From an uncultured Alphaproteobacteria bacterium (GTDB lineage Bacteria; Pseudomonadota; Alphaproteobacteria; Rhodobacterales; Rhodobacteraceae): a stretch of DNA of 64,000 bases. The first letter of the stretch is position 1. Each line of letters begins with the position of its first letter. The stretch lies in assembly GCA_902596605.1 (NCBI GenBank), contig CACJUU010000008.1, positions 1 through 64,000 of the forward strand, read 5' to 3'. Shown one piece after another: positions 43,689 to 52,502 of this stretch. The notes under the pieces were generated by a model, which was not told where the DNA came from, did no database searches, and saw only the letters and a list, made by a program, of their open reading frames with translations. The position numbers and the translations under genes were made by a program.

Positions 43689-44774
43689 TTAAATTTTACC
43701 TTCTGTTAAAAACACAAGAGCAAACGAATCCTCATTTATCTCGAAAATTTGGTTTTCTGTGGCATATATCAAGGCTGCAATGCCTGCACCCCCGGAAGGG
43801 CTAGTTGTAATTCCAAAATCATTTATAAATTTCAGTTTTTTCTCGACATAATCATCTTCTAAGTGCATGAAATAATTTGCTGTCTTTGAAAGCGAATAAA
43901 ATGCAGACCAGGATGGCTCTTTGCAATCTAAACGCCCCATTGTTGACACTTGGCCTTCGGCAACACTTGGTTTTTCATTTTGTAAAGACACAAACAAGGT
44001 CTTTGCTTGACTAGGTTCAACAACAATTATCTGGGCATCTTGCCTTAAAAACTTTCGAAGGGATAACGCAATGGCAGCCGCAAATCCACCAACTCCTGCC
44101 TGCAAGAAAACATGTGTTATTTGATTTAAATTATGTGATAATAGTTGCCTGCGAACCTCTTCACCTATAATCATGTAGCCTTCCATGACATCAACGCCCG
44201 ACTGACAAGTTTCCCAAGTTGAGTCAGATAATAAAACATAATTATTATTACGTGCATATTTTTCGGCCTCAATCATACTTGCCTCGTAGTTATCCCCTTT
44301 AAACTTGACATCTGCCCCTATGTTTTCAAGCTGATCTGCAAAAGCTTTGGGTACGTTTTTTGAAAGAAAAACAATCGCATTTGCACCAAATAATTTAGCT
44401 CCTACTGACATTGAAATACCATGGTTCCCGGCACTTGCTGTCACAAAAGTAACACCTCTCAACGTATTTCTTAAATTTTCTAATGAAATTTCGACTTTTG
44501 CGCACAAGCGTGAATAGGCCATCTTTGCTATAGCATATGTTGCGCCTGTTGCTTTAAAGCTACCTAAGTTAAACCTGTTTCTTTCATCTTTTATAAGAAC
44601 AGAGTTTAAACCTAAATTTTCTGCAAATGTCTTTTGGTCATAGAAGTCTGTCGGCATGTACTCTGGACAGAAATCTAAAAGCTTCAACAAAATATCTGTA
44701 CTGTCATTCAAATCTTTTACATTAGAGGGCTTCTTTAAACCAATAGGAAAAAAAGGATTAGATATATAGTTCAC
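43689..44774 (-). CDS. PLP-dependent ammonia-lyase, diaminopropionate ammonia-lyase-like
   Basis: A 361-residue fold-type II PLP enzyme with the Schiff-base lysine K74 in GSFKATGATYA, ASAGNHG for phosphate binding and a GVGGFAAA loop. DERNRFNLGSFKATG matches diaminopropionate ammonia-lyase and its relatives better than threonine dehydratase. It would remove ammonia from a small amino acid. It overlaps the PcaD-like gene by 4 nt (ATGA), so the two form one unit between dddP (convergent) and xsc (divergent). The link to sulfur metabolism is not proved; a sulfonated or hydroxylated amino acid would be a fitting substrate but this is conjecture. Confidence 0.75.
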   Translation of the reverse strand: MNYISNPFFPIGLKKPSNVKDLNDSTDILLKLLDFCPEYMPTDFYDQKTFAENLGLNSVLIKDERNRFNLGSFKATGATYAIAKMAYSRLCAKVEISLENLRNTLRGVTFVTASAGNHGISMSVGAKLFGANAIVFLSKNVPKAFADQLENIGADVKFKGDNYEASMIEAEKYARNNNYVLLSDSTWETCQSGVDVMEGYMIIGEEVRRQLLSHNLNQITHVFLQAGVGGFAAAIALSLRKFLRQDAQIIVVEPSQAKTLFVSLQNEKPSVAEGQVSTMGRLDCKEPSWSAFYSLSKTANYFMHLEDDYVEKKLKFINDFGITTSPSGGAGIAALIYATENQIFEINEDSFALVFLTEGKI

Positions 44775-45559
44775 TTATTATTCTCTAAAAACTGCAAAAA
44801 TATAGAGCCCACTTCATTTGGCTGCTCAACACATGGCAGGTGTCCAGCCTTTTTTATTACTTTAAAAATACTACCTCTAATTAAACTCGCAGCATTTTGA
44901 ACAAGATTAATCGGAGTAGACCCGTCTTCCTCCCCTACTAGCACTAAAGTAGGCATATTAATTGTTTTTGCCTGTTCAGTTAGATCACAGCGGGCAATAG
45001 CTTCACAACATCCAATATAACCAGATTTTGTTGTCCTTGTGAGCATTGATCTCCACATTTGTAATTCATCAGCACTATATTTTAAAAAATAAGTAGAAAA
45101 CCATCGCGTCAAAATATCATCTGAAATTGCTTCTATCCCTCCTTCTTTGACACGCTTTATTCTTTCGGTCCACATCTCGTTTGAACCAATTTTTGGTGCT
45201 GTATCACATAAGATTAATTTATTACAAATTTTTGGTCTTTGCTTAATCAATTCGAGGGCAATCAAGCCCCCTATTGATAGTCCTACCAGACAAATATTTT
45301 TAAGATTTAGATAATCAACTAAATTACTCACATCTTTTGCAAGGCTCTCAATAGAAATGTCGTTTTTAAAATTCGTTGACAATCCATGACCTCTTTTATC
45401 TATTCTGACAGTTCTAAAACGTTCTCCTAAAACATATAATAGTTTATCCCATACCCGAAAATCAGTTCCTAAAGAATTTAGAAAAACAATTGCAAAATCA
45501 TCCTTGGGACCCCTGTCATCGAAATGAATATTTTCTAATCCTGATTTTAAACTTTGCAC
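44771..45559 (-). CDS. Alpha/beta hydrolase, 3-oxoadipate enol-lactonase-like
   Basis: A 262-residue alpha/beta hydrolase with nucleophile S95 in GLSIG, an aspartate near 215 (EEDGS) and histidine in KAGHLPCVEQP. FLNSLGTDFRVWD, DKRGHG and CDTAPKIGSNEMWTERI follow PcaD, the beta-ketoadipate enol-lactone hydrolase. No other aromatic-degradation gene is here, so a PcaD role is doubtful; a lactone or ester from the PLP-lyase pathway is as likely. Upstream 95 AT-rich bases separate it from xsc. Confidence 0.78.
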   Translation of the reverse strand: MQSLKSGLENIHFDDRGPKDDFAIVFLNSLGTDFRVWDKLLYVLGERFRTVRIDKRGHGLSTNFKNDISIESLAKDVSNLVDYLNLKNICLVGLSIGGLIALELIKQRPKICNKLILCDTAPKIGSNEMWTERIKRVKEGGIEAISDDILTRWFSTYFLKYSADELQMWRSMLTRTTKSGYIGCCEAIARCDLTEQAKTINMPTLVLVGEEDGSTPINLVQNAASLIRGSIFKVIKKAGHLPCVEQPNEVGSIFLQFLENNK

Positions 45560-45654
45560 CTTTATTAAATTCTCCTATAAATTAAGTACATATTAGAATA
45601 TTAAATTTAAATTTTTTAATCAATTTTATATTCCTCAAGAAAAAGGATATCGAT

Positions 45655-47430
45655 ATGACTAAGATGACCACTGAAGAAGCCTTTGTAAAAGTATTACAAA
45701 AACACGGAATCGCTCATGCATTTGGAATTATTGGCTCTGCTATGATGCCAATTTCCGATTTATTTCCTTCAGCTGGCATTCAATTTTGGGACGCTGCTCA
45801 TGAAGGTAACGCTGGAATGATGGCTGATGGTTACACAAGAGCAACCGGAGAAATGTCTATGATGGTAGCTCAAAACGGACCAGGTATCACAAACTTTGTT
45901 ACTCCGGTAAAGACAGCTTATTGGAACCACACCCCTCTTCTTTTGGTAACTCCTCAGGCTGCTAATAAAACAATAGGTCAAGGAGGTTTTCAAGAAGTTG
46001 AGCAAATGGCACTATTCAAAGACATGGTGGCATATCAAGAAGAAGTAAGAGATCCTCAAAGAATAGCTGAGACGTTGAATAGAGTTATATCTAGAGCAAA
46101 AAAGGCATCTGCTCCCGCCCAAATAAATATCCCTAGGGATTTTTGGAACAAGGAAGTTGATATAGATATTCCGGAGTTAATTGAATTTGAATTACCTGAT
46201 GGAGGCGAGGACACTATAAAAACAGCTGCTAACCTGCTAATTAATGCAAATTTTCCTGTAATACTTAATGGAGCTGGAGTGGTATTAAGCGATGCAATAA
46301 ATGACACTATACAATTAGCAGAAAGGTTACACGCACCGGTATGTACCGGTTACCAACATAATGATGCTTTTCCAGGCTCACATTCGTTTCATTGTGGCCC
46401 TCTTGGATATAATGGATCGAAGGCTGCTATGGAAATAATAAAGAAAGCTGATGTTGTTTTGGCAGTTGGAACGCGTCTTAACCCTTTTTCAACTTTACCT
46501 GGTTACGGCATCGACTATTGGCCAGAGAAAGCGAAAATAATCCAAATAGACTTAAATAGTGATCGTATAGGATTAACAAAAAAAGTGTCTTTGGGTATCG
46601 TTGGTGATGCAAAGAAGGTAGTCAAGAAAATTCTCAATTTTATGCCTGAAATAGCGATTGATGATAAAGTTAAAGAACGTACTGATTATATTTCGCAAAC
46701 TAAGTCAAAGTGGGCTCAAGAGCTAAGTTCTTTAGATCACGAAGAGGACGACCCAGGAACAACTTGGAATGAGAGAGCAAGAAAGAGAGATCCCGAAAAA
46801 ATGTCGCCTCGAATGGCTTGGAGAGCTATTCAATCTGCATTGCCTAAAGATGCTATTATTTCATCAGACATAGGGAATAATTGTGCAATAGGTAATGCAT
46901 ATCCTACTTTTGAAAAAGGGAGAAAGTATCTAGCTCCGGGTTTATTTGGGCCGTGCGGATATGGGTTGCCTTCAATCGTAGGTGCAAAAATTGGAGTGCC
47001 AACTGTTCCTGTAGTTGGATTTGCAGGGGATGGCGCATTCGGAATTTCGGTAAATGAAATGACTTCTATTGGTAGGTCTGAATGGCCAGCTATAACTATG
47101 ATTATCTTTAGAAATTATCAATGGGGAGCTGAAAAAAGAAACACTACGCTTTGGTTTAAAGACAATTTTGTAGGCACGGAATTAGACACCAAGGTATCTT
47201 ACGCAAAAATGGCAGATGCTTGTGGCTTCATTGGAACAACTGCTAACTCTATGGAAGAATTAACATCTATTTTAAAAAAAGCCATTAACCAACAAATGGA
47301 AAACAATAAAACTACATTCATTGAAGTGATGCTAAATCAAGAACTTGGAGAACCTTTTAGAAGGGATGCTATGAAAGCCCCTGTTCCTGTTGCAGGGATA
47401 TCAAAGGGCGATATGAAAGCAGTTGGCTAG
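45655..47430 (+). CDS. xsc: Sulfoacetaldehyde acetyltransferase Xsc
   Basis: A 591-residue thiamine diphosphate enzyme. The N-terminal domain carries the catalytic glutamate in AAHEGNAGMMADGYTRATG; GDGAFGISVNE is the ThDP/Mg site; EKRNTTLWFKDNFVGTEL is the Xsc-specific stretch that separates it from acetolactate synthase. It converts sulfoacetaldehyde and phosphate to acetyl phosphate and sulfite, in the cytosol. Followed after 17 nt by pta. AAAAGGA precedes the ATG. Taurine or isethionate is the usual source of sulfoacetaldehyde; the enzyme that makes it is not clear in this window. Confidence 0.93.
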   Translation: MTKMTTEEAFVKVLQKHGIAHAFGIIGSAMMPISDLFPSAGIQFWDAAHEGNAGMMADGYTRATGEMSMMVAQNGPGITNFVTPVKTAYWNHTPLLLVTPQAANKTIGQGGFQEVEQMALFKDMVAYQEEVRDPQRIAETLNRVISRAKKASAPAQINIPRDFWNKEVDIDIPELIEFELPDGGEDTIKTAANLLINANFPVILNGAGVVLSDAINDTIQLAERLHAPVCTGYQHNDAFPGSHSFHCGPLGYNGSKAAMEIIKKADVVLAVGTRLNPFSTLPGYGIDYWPEKAKIIQIDLNSDRIGLTKKVSLGIVGDAKKVVKKILNFMPEIAIDDKVKERTDYISQTKSKWAQELSSLDHEEDDPGTTWNERARKRDPEKMSPRMAWRAIQSALPKDAIISSDIGNNCAIGNAYPTFEKGRKYLAPGLFGPCGYGLPSIVGAKIGVPTVPVVGFAGDGAFGISVNEMTSIGRSEWPAITMIIFRNYQWGAEKRNTTLWFKDNFVGTELDTKVSYAKMADACGFIGTTANSMEELTSILKKAINQQMENNKTTFIEVMLNQELGEPFRRDAMKAPVPVAGISKGDMKAVG

Positions 47431-47447
47431 TTAATAGGATTAGAAAA

Positions 47448-48392
47448 TTGAGCCCAAGCTCTTTCATATTAGATCAATCAAAAGTATTTGCTCCAAAAAG
47501 CTTGCTAACAATGGCAAAAAACAGGGCAAAAGTAGCTAAAGTAGCAATCGCATTTTCTCACAGCAAGTCCGCTATATCAGGGGCAAAACAAGCTTTCGAT
47601 TTAAATTTGATTGAACCAATCTTTGTAGGCCCTAAAGATCAAATTGAAAAACAGGCTAGAGGTTTAAGCTGGGATATATCTTGTTTCAGAATAATAAATG
47701 AAACTGAAGAAGAAAAAGCTGGGGATATCAGTGCCCTTTTGTGTGGGAACGGTGAAGCAGATATCCTTATGAAGGGGGATTTGCATTCAGATACTTTCAT
47801 GAGATCTGTAATTGCGAAAAAAAATAATCTAAGAACAAAAAACAAGATTGTTCACCAATTTTATATAACTAATGACGATATGAATACAGGAATTATGGTC
47901 TCAGATGCAGCAGTAAACATCAAACCTAGTGAAAAAACTCTAAAAACAGTGATTGAAACAATGGTTAAAAGTTTGAAAACACTGGGTATAAAAACCCCAA
48001 AAATTGCATTTTTATCTGCTAGTGAGATTGTTATGGAAAATATGGAGTCAACTATAATTGCTCATAACTTGAAGGAATGGGCCACAGAAAACATTAAAGA
48101 AGCATTGTTTTCTGGCCCTCTAGCTCTTGACCTCATAATTAGTAGAGATGCTGCAATTAAAAAAGGATTGGGGAATGACCCTGTTGCGGGTCAATCGGAT
48201 GGGATCGTAGTACCAGAAATTGTATCCGGTAATACTCTTTACAAGTCACTTGTATATTTTGCTGGAGGGTGCGCGGCAGGTATCGTTCTAGGAGCTAAAG
48301 TACCTGTTCTACTCACAAGTCGGGCGGATCCACCGGAAGCAAGGCTTGCGTCTATAGCACTAGCCAGTATTTTGAGTGATAACAGGGCCTAA
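47448..48392 (+). CDS. pta: Phosphate acetyltransferase Pta (sulfonate-pathway type)
   Basis: A 314-residue PTA/PTB-family phosphotransacylase of the short type without the N-terminal regulatory domain. MKGDLHSDTFMR, GPLALD and the C-terminal GAKVPVLLTSRADPPEARLAS are characteristic. TTG start with AGGATT before it. It would turn the acetyl phosphate made by Xsc into acetyl-CoA. Co-transcription with xsc is clear from the 17-nt gap. It ends 5 nt before the convergent M16 peptidase gene. Confidence 0.88.
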   Translation: MSPSSFILDQSKVFAPKSLLTMAKNRAKVAKVAIAFSHSKSAISGAKQAFDLNLIEPIFVGPKDQIEKQARGLSWDISCFRIINETEEEKAGDISALLCGNGEADILMKGDLHSDTFMRSVIAKKNNLRTKNKIVHQFYITNDDMNTGIMVSDAAVNIKPSEKTLKTVIETMVKSLKTLGIKTPKIAFLSASEIVMENMESTIIAHNLKEWATENIKEALFSGPLALDLIISRDAAIKKGLGNDPVAGQSDGIVVPEIVSGNTLYKSLVYFAGGCAAGIVLGAKVPVLLTSRADPPEARLASIALASILSDNRA

Positions 48393-48397
48393 CATGG

Positions 48398-51253
48398 CTA
48401 AACGTAATGAATAGATAAACCAAGGTCTTTAATCTCTTTTTCAAAATGCTTTCCGGAAATCACGGACCTCTTAGGTTCGCCCGTCAAATATTTGTTTGAA
48501 ACTTCGACAAGCCTTTCAACTGAACAATTAATAACTCGGCTCCTGAAAATTTTTCTTTTGGATTGGTCTATTCCTCGTATATTTTGATTAAAATCCGCTC
48601 TTGCCTCGCCAGCGGGTGAGCCGGGTTTGTCAATCGAAGAGATAACACCTAATATTCCTTCTTCCAATTTTTCTGAGTTTATAAATTTCAATGACCATTC
48701 AATAGATTCATTGAATGCGTTAAAAGTTTCCTTGCAATTTGGGTCTCGATATGAAAAAAATCTAAAAGAACGAGATGCCGAATCCTGCTGAGCACCTGAG
48801 CCGTAAGCTCCTCCCTTTTCCCTTATTGCAGAGTGAAGAAATCCATTTCGTAAAACAGCTCCTAAGACAGTAAGTATCGGTGCATCTGGATGATCATAAC
48901 CGACGGTGGGGAATGCCTGCGCACAAAAATTTACATCCGATCCAGTAATCCACGCAATTTCCTCAGATTGCAAGTCTACACCATTTAGAACGTCTAAGGT
49001 TTCTAAACCGGTTTTGGTTGTGGTTTCCTTATCAAAATTTTGATTACTTGCGCTTATAACTACCTCTATTTTGGAAGCAGGATTAATGAAGCTCTTTAAC
49101 TTTAAGAATGACTCGAGCAACATGTCCATTTTTATTTTTCCGTTTGAGTCTCGTAGCGTTTTGAGATTATGTATAGACGACACGCCACCGACAAATTCTG
49201 ACACAGCTCCAAACTTTGAGATTTGAGCTGACGCACCATTCATCGCTAGTAAATGGCCACTCTGAGTAATTGATTTTTCTTTTCCGGCAATTTCGAATTG
49301 TGTAAGTTCTTCCAATCTTTTTATTTCATCTAGTCGAAATCCATGTATAGTATCGTTCATTAAACTTTCAAGCTTCGAAAAGTTTTTTTTAAGGGCACTA
49401 CCATGCAAACCAGCACTGAGGAGAAATTTATTACCTGAACTATCCGGAAGAACATTGAAACTTAATCCTATTCCACCAGTACTTAGTGACTGTTCTTTCT
49501 GAACTTTCTCATAATCTTTCTCTCCTACGCCTACACTTGTCACAACATCCGAGAAAAAATTACTATATCTAAGATCATCCAAATTTGCTGACTCTAAGGA
49601 GAACACTTTTGTAGTGTAATCTATCCCATTCGTTCCAGCATGGTAAAGATATTTGATCTTATCGCCATCTTCTTGTTTGTAGCCAGTGGTATAAAATCTT
49701 TCGTTCTCAATATCATTAACCGTTACACAGGGAAGCAAACTAGGATCATCTTTTGAGTTCTGCCTTGTTTCTAATTTTGTAGTAAGATCTCGGATATTGT
49801 CTTTCTGTGAACTTGATAAGGCCCTATTTTTTTCAGAGAGTAACTTCTCAAGTTTCTCCATCTTATTTTTATCGTAATCAGTGTTTGGAATCAATTGAAA
49901 GGTGACCCTGTGTTTATTTTCAATAAAGAATTTTTCAATAAGCTTCTCTAAATGATTAGGTTCTTCCAATCTTTTCTTCAATTTTGAAAGAGATCCTTCA
50001 AGATCAAGAACTTCTAATGGATTAGAGTCATGCAAAATCGAAGGCATTGTCCCGAGCAAAAGTTGCAAACCATATGGCATACCACCTGATATCTCCCTTT
50101 GTGATATTTCTATTTGATGTAAGGACGCCTCTATCAAATCTTTCTCGACACCATTTAGAACTAGATCCCTGAAAACACTTAAGACTAACTCCTCAACATC
50201 TTTCTCTTTTCCTTTTTCAACTCCCTCTAAACCGGCTACGAAAGCCATTTGCTTCTGCTCCGTTTCCATAAAAGTTATGGGAGATGGCGCTTTTCCTAAA
50301 TCAGTGCTCTCAAGAGCTTTTCTAAGGGGAGAAGAAGAATTATCAAGCAAAATGTTTTCTAACAAACAAGCCTCTAAATGATCAACAGGATCTTTCGTAG
50401 AATCTAGCAACCAGGCAACCACGACATGATGATTATTTTTGTCATCAGGAAGTGGGTTGTAATATGCGTGGCTATAACGTTCGACTTCGAATGCAGGCTC
50501 CGGATTTACCCTAAGATTATCAAGTTTTGGAGTGAACTTTTTTAATACTGAGTCTTCAATTTCTTGCTGCAATTCACTTGCATCTACATTTCCATAAGAA
50601 AAAAACACAGCATTTGAAGGATGATAATACTTTTTGTGAAAGTTTTTTAGATCTGCGTAAGTCAGATCAGGAATGAAATCAGGATCTCCACCAGAGTTAA
50701 ATCCGTAAGTAGTTGTAGGATAAAGTGACTTCGAAACCTCATGCCATAATTGCCTTGGAACGGAACTCATAGCACCTTTCATCTCATTATATACAACTCC
50801 TTTAAGGGCAAGCTTTTCTTTATCGCCATCTTTAATTAATTCGAACCTATGGCCTTCTTGCATAAAGTCGAGCTCATCTATATTTGGAAAGAAGGCAGCG
50901 TCTAAATATACCGACAGAAGATTCCTGTAATCCTTATCGTTCAGCGTCGCAAACGGGTAAGCAGTTATATCTGGATAAGTCATTGCATTCATAAAAGTGC
51001 TTAATGAGCGTCTAGTCATCATAAAAAATGGATCTCTTACTGGAAATTTTTCTGATCCACATAAGACCGTATGCTCCAAAATATGAGCTATGCCGCTGTG
51101 ATCTTTAGGAATAGTCCTGAAAGCAACCGAAAAAGCCTTTTCTGTACTGTCACAATCTAAATGTAAATGGGTGCATCCAAATTTTGAATGTTTAAATACG
51201 TGAGCATTTACCCTGAGCAATGGGATTTCTTTAGTATTTTGAATTTCGAACAT
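48398..51253 (-). CDS. M16C family metallopeptidase (presequence protease-like)
   Basis: A 951-residue inverse zincin with H57-x-x-E60-H61 (AHILEH) and the distal glutamate near 135 (KGVVYNEMKG). The two halves, each with M16 domains, and the central hinge match pitrilysin-C/presequence protease (PreP) length. It degrades peptides of about 10-65 residues in a closed chamber. The second half lacks HxxEH, as is normal. No signal peptide, so cytosolic. Its start is 134 bases from ald, with a perfect inverted repeat between them. Confidence 0.9.
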   Translation of the reverse strand: MFEIQNTKEIPLLRVNAHVFKHSKFGCTHLHLDCDSTEKAFSVAFRTIPKDHSGIAHILEHTVLCGSEKFPVRDPFFMMTRRSLSTFMNAMTYPDITAYPFATLNDKDYRNLLSVYLDAAFFPNIDELDFMQEGHRFELIKDGDKEKLALKGVVYNEMKGAMSSVPRQLWHEVSKSLYPTTTYGFNSGGDPDFIPDLTYADLKNFHKKYYHPSNAVFFSYGNVDASELQQEIEDSVLKKFTPKLDNLRVNPEPAFEVERYSHAYYNPLPDDKNNHHVVVAWLLDSTKDPVDHLEACLLENILLDNSSSPLRKALESTDLGKAPSPITFMETEQKQMAFVAGLEGVEKGKEKDVEELVLSVFRDLVLNGVEKDLIEASLHQIEISQREISGGMPYGLQLLLGTMPSILHDSNPLEVLDLEGSLSKLKKRLEEPNHLEKLIEKFFIENKHRVTFQLIPNTDYDKNKMEKLEKLLSEKNRALSSSQKDNIRDLTTKLETRQNSKDDPSLLPCVTVNDIENERFYTTGYKQEDGDKIKYLYHAGTNGIDYTTKVFSLESANLDDLRYSNFFSDVVTSVGVGEKDYEKVQKEQSLSTGGIGLSFNVLPDSSGNKFLLSAGLHGSALKKNFSKLESLMNDTIHGFRLDEIKRLEELTQFEIAGKEKSITQSGHLLAMNGASAQISKFGAVSEFVGGVSSIHNLKTLRDSNGKIKMDMLLESFLKLKSFINPASKIEVVISASNQNFDKETTTKTGLETLDVLNGVDLQSEEIAWITGSDVNFCAQAFPTVGYDHPDAPILTVLGAVLRNGFLHSAIREKGGAYGSGAQQDSASRSFRFFSYRDPNCKETFNAFNESIEWSLKFINSEKLEEGILGVISSIDKPGSPAGEARADFNQNIRGIDQSKRKIFRSRVINCSVERLVEVSNKYLTGEPKRSVISGKHFEKEIKDLGLSIHYV

Positions 51254-51301
51254 GATTGGAAGATAATACCTTTGAATTCGAATACAAGCTAAATAACACT
51301 T

Positions 51302-51332
51302 AAAGTATTAAAAATTATATTTTTAATACTTT
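51302..51332. repeat. Perfect inverted repeat between divergent M16 peptidase and ald genes
   Basis: Arms AAAGTATTAAAAA (51302-51314) and TTTTTAATACTTT (51320-51332) are exact complements, with a TTATA spacer whose ends also pair. It lies 49 nt from the M16 start and 55 nt from the ald start. Its right end overlaps a possible -35 for ald (TTGGGT at 51331, 17 nt, TACTCT at 51354). The site could be an operator, for example for an Lrp-type regulator, or a hairpin. Only the repeat is seen; the function is inferred. Confidence 0.7.
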
Positions 51333-51387
51333 GGGTAACACTCTGGATTGTGATACTCTAATATATAATTTTTTTTGGGGGATTTTA

Positions 51388-52485
51388 ATGATAATTGGGG
51401 TGCCTAAGGAAATTAAACCAAGTGAATATAGGGTTGGTGTCACACCCTCAACTGCTTCACGATTAATCGAAGAAAATCATACTGTACTTGTTCAAAAAAA
51501 CAGCGGTGAAGGCATTGGTGCTACTGATGACGATTATATAAAAGTGGGAGTAAAAGTTGTTGATGGACCTGAAGAGATTTTTAAAAACAGTAATATGATC
51601 GTGAAAGTAAAAGAACCTCAAGAATCTGAATGGAAAATGCTCAAAGAAGAACAAATTCTTTTCACTTACCTTCATTTAGCTGCCGATCCAAAACAAGCAA
51701 AAGGCTTAATAGATGCAAGGTGCCACGCAATTGCATATGAAACAATCACTGATAACAAAGGCGCATTACCCCTTTTAGCACCTATGAGTGAAATTGCTGG
51801 AAGATTAGCAGTTTTTGAAGGTGCTTATCATTTAAAAAAGACCTGTGGAGGACCTGGCTCTTTAATATCTGGTGTTCCAGGTGTAAAGCCTGCGAAGGTC
51901 ATTATTTTAGGAGGCGGTATGGTTGGAACAAATGCAGCTCAAATGGCAATTGGAGTGGGGGCCGACGTTACAATCTTCGATAAGTCTATAGAAAGATTAA
52001 GATACCTAAATGATATCTTCGGTAACTCAGCTAAAGTTCTTTACTCGGAACCTCTGGAGCTTAAAAGCCAACTGGTTGACGCAGATCTAGTGATAGGTGC
52101 AGTATTGATACCCGGTGCAAGCGCTCCAAAACTAATTGAAAAGTCATTTCTATCAAAAATGAAAAATAATTCTGTTTTAGTTGATGTTGCCATTGATCAA
52201 GGTGGATGCTTTGAAACATCGAAACCAACAACGCACCAAAATCCGATCTACTATGAAGACGGTGTTTTACATTACTGTGTGGCAAATATGCCAGGCTCTG
52301 TGCCTAAGACAGCTTCTTATGCTCTTAATAATGTTACAGCTAACTACATTTCAAAAATAGCAAGTTTGGGACTAGAGGCTTTAGAACAAGATCAAAATTT
52401 AGCGATGGGATTGAATGTCTCAAAGGGACAGATCACTCATTCTGCGGTAAAGGAAGCTTTGTTGGAAACCGTAAGCTATAACTAA
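51388..52485 (+). CDS. ald: Alanine dehydrogenase
   Basis: A 365-residue enzyme from ATG 51388, with a TGGGGGA ribosome site; an upstream TTG at 51331 is inside the inverted repeat and is rejected. K75 (VKVKEPQ) and H96 (TYLHLAAD) stand at the same positions as the catalytic pair of M. tuberculosis Ald. The Rossmann GGGMVGTNAAQ, RYLNDIF and PGSVPKTAS segments confirm it. It interconverts alanine with pyruvate and ammonia; in taurine-degrading bacteria it recycles pyruvate for taurine-pyruvate aminotransferase, but no such gene is here. Followed after 17 nt by the BciA-like gene. Confidence 0.93.
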   Translation: MIIGVPKEIKPSEYRVGVTPSTASRLIEENHTVLVQKNSGEGIGATDDDYIKVGVKVVDGPEEIFKNSNMIVKVKEPQESEWKMLKEEQILFTYLHLAADPKQAKGLIDARCHAIAYETITDNKGALPLLAPMSEIAGRLAVFEGAYHLKKTCGGPGSLISGVPGVKPAKVIILGGGMVGTNAAQMAIGVGADVTIFDKSIERLRYLNDIFGNSAKVLYSEPLELKSQLVDADLVIGAVLIPGASAPKLIEKSFLSKMKNNSVLVDVAIDQGGCFETSKPTTHQNPIYYEDGVLHYCVANMPGSVPKTASYALNNVTANYISKIASLGLEALEQDQNLAMGLNVSKGQITHSAVKEALLETVSYN

Positions 52486-52502
52486 TAAGTTGAGATTGCA
52501 AA

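Noticed and set aside
45655..47430. Acetolactate synthase large subunit
   Set aside because: The Xsc-specific EKRNTTLWF stretch and the following pta gene point to sulfoacetaldehyde acetyltransferase.
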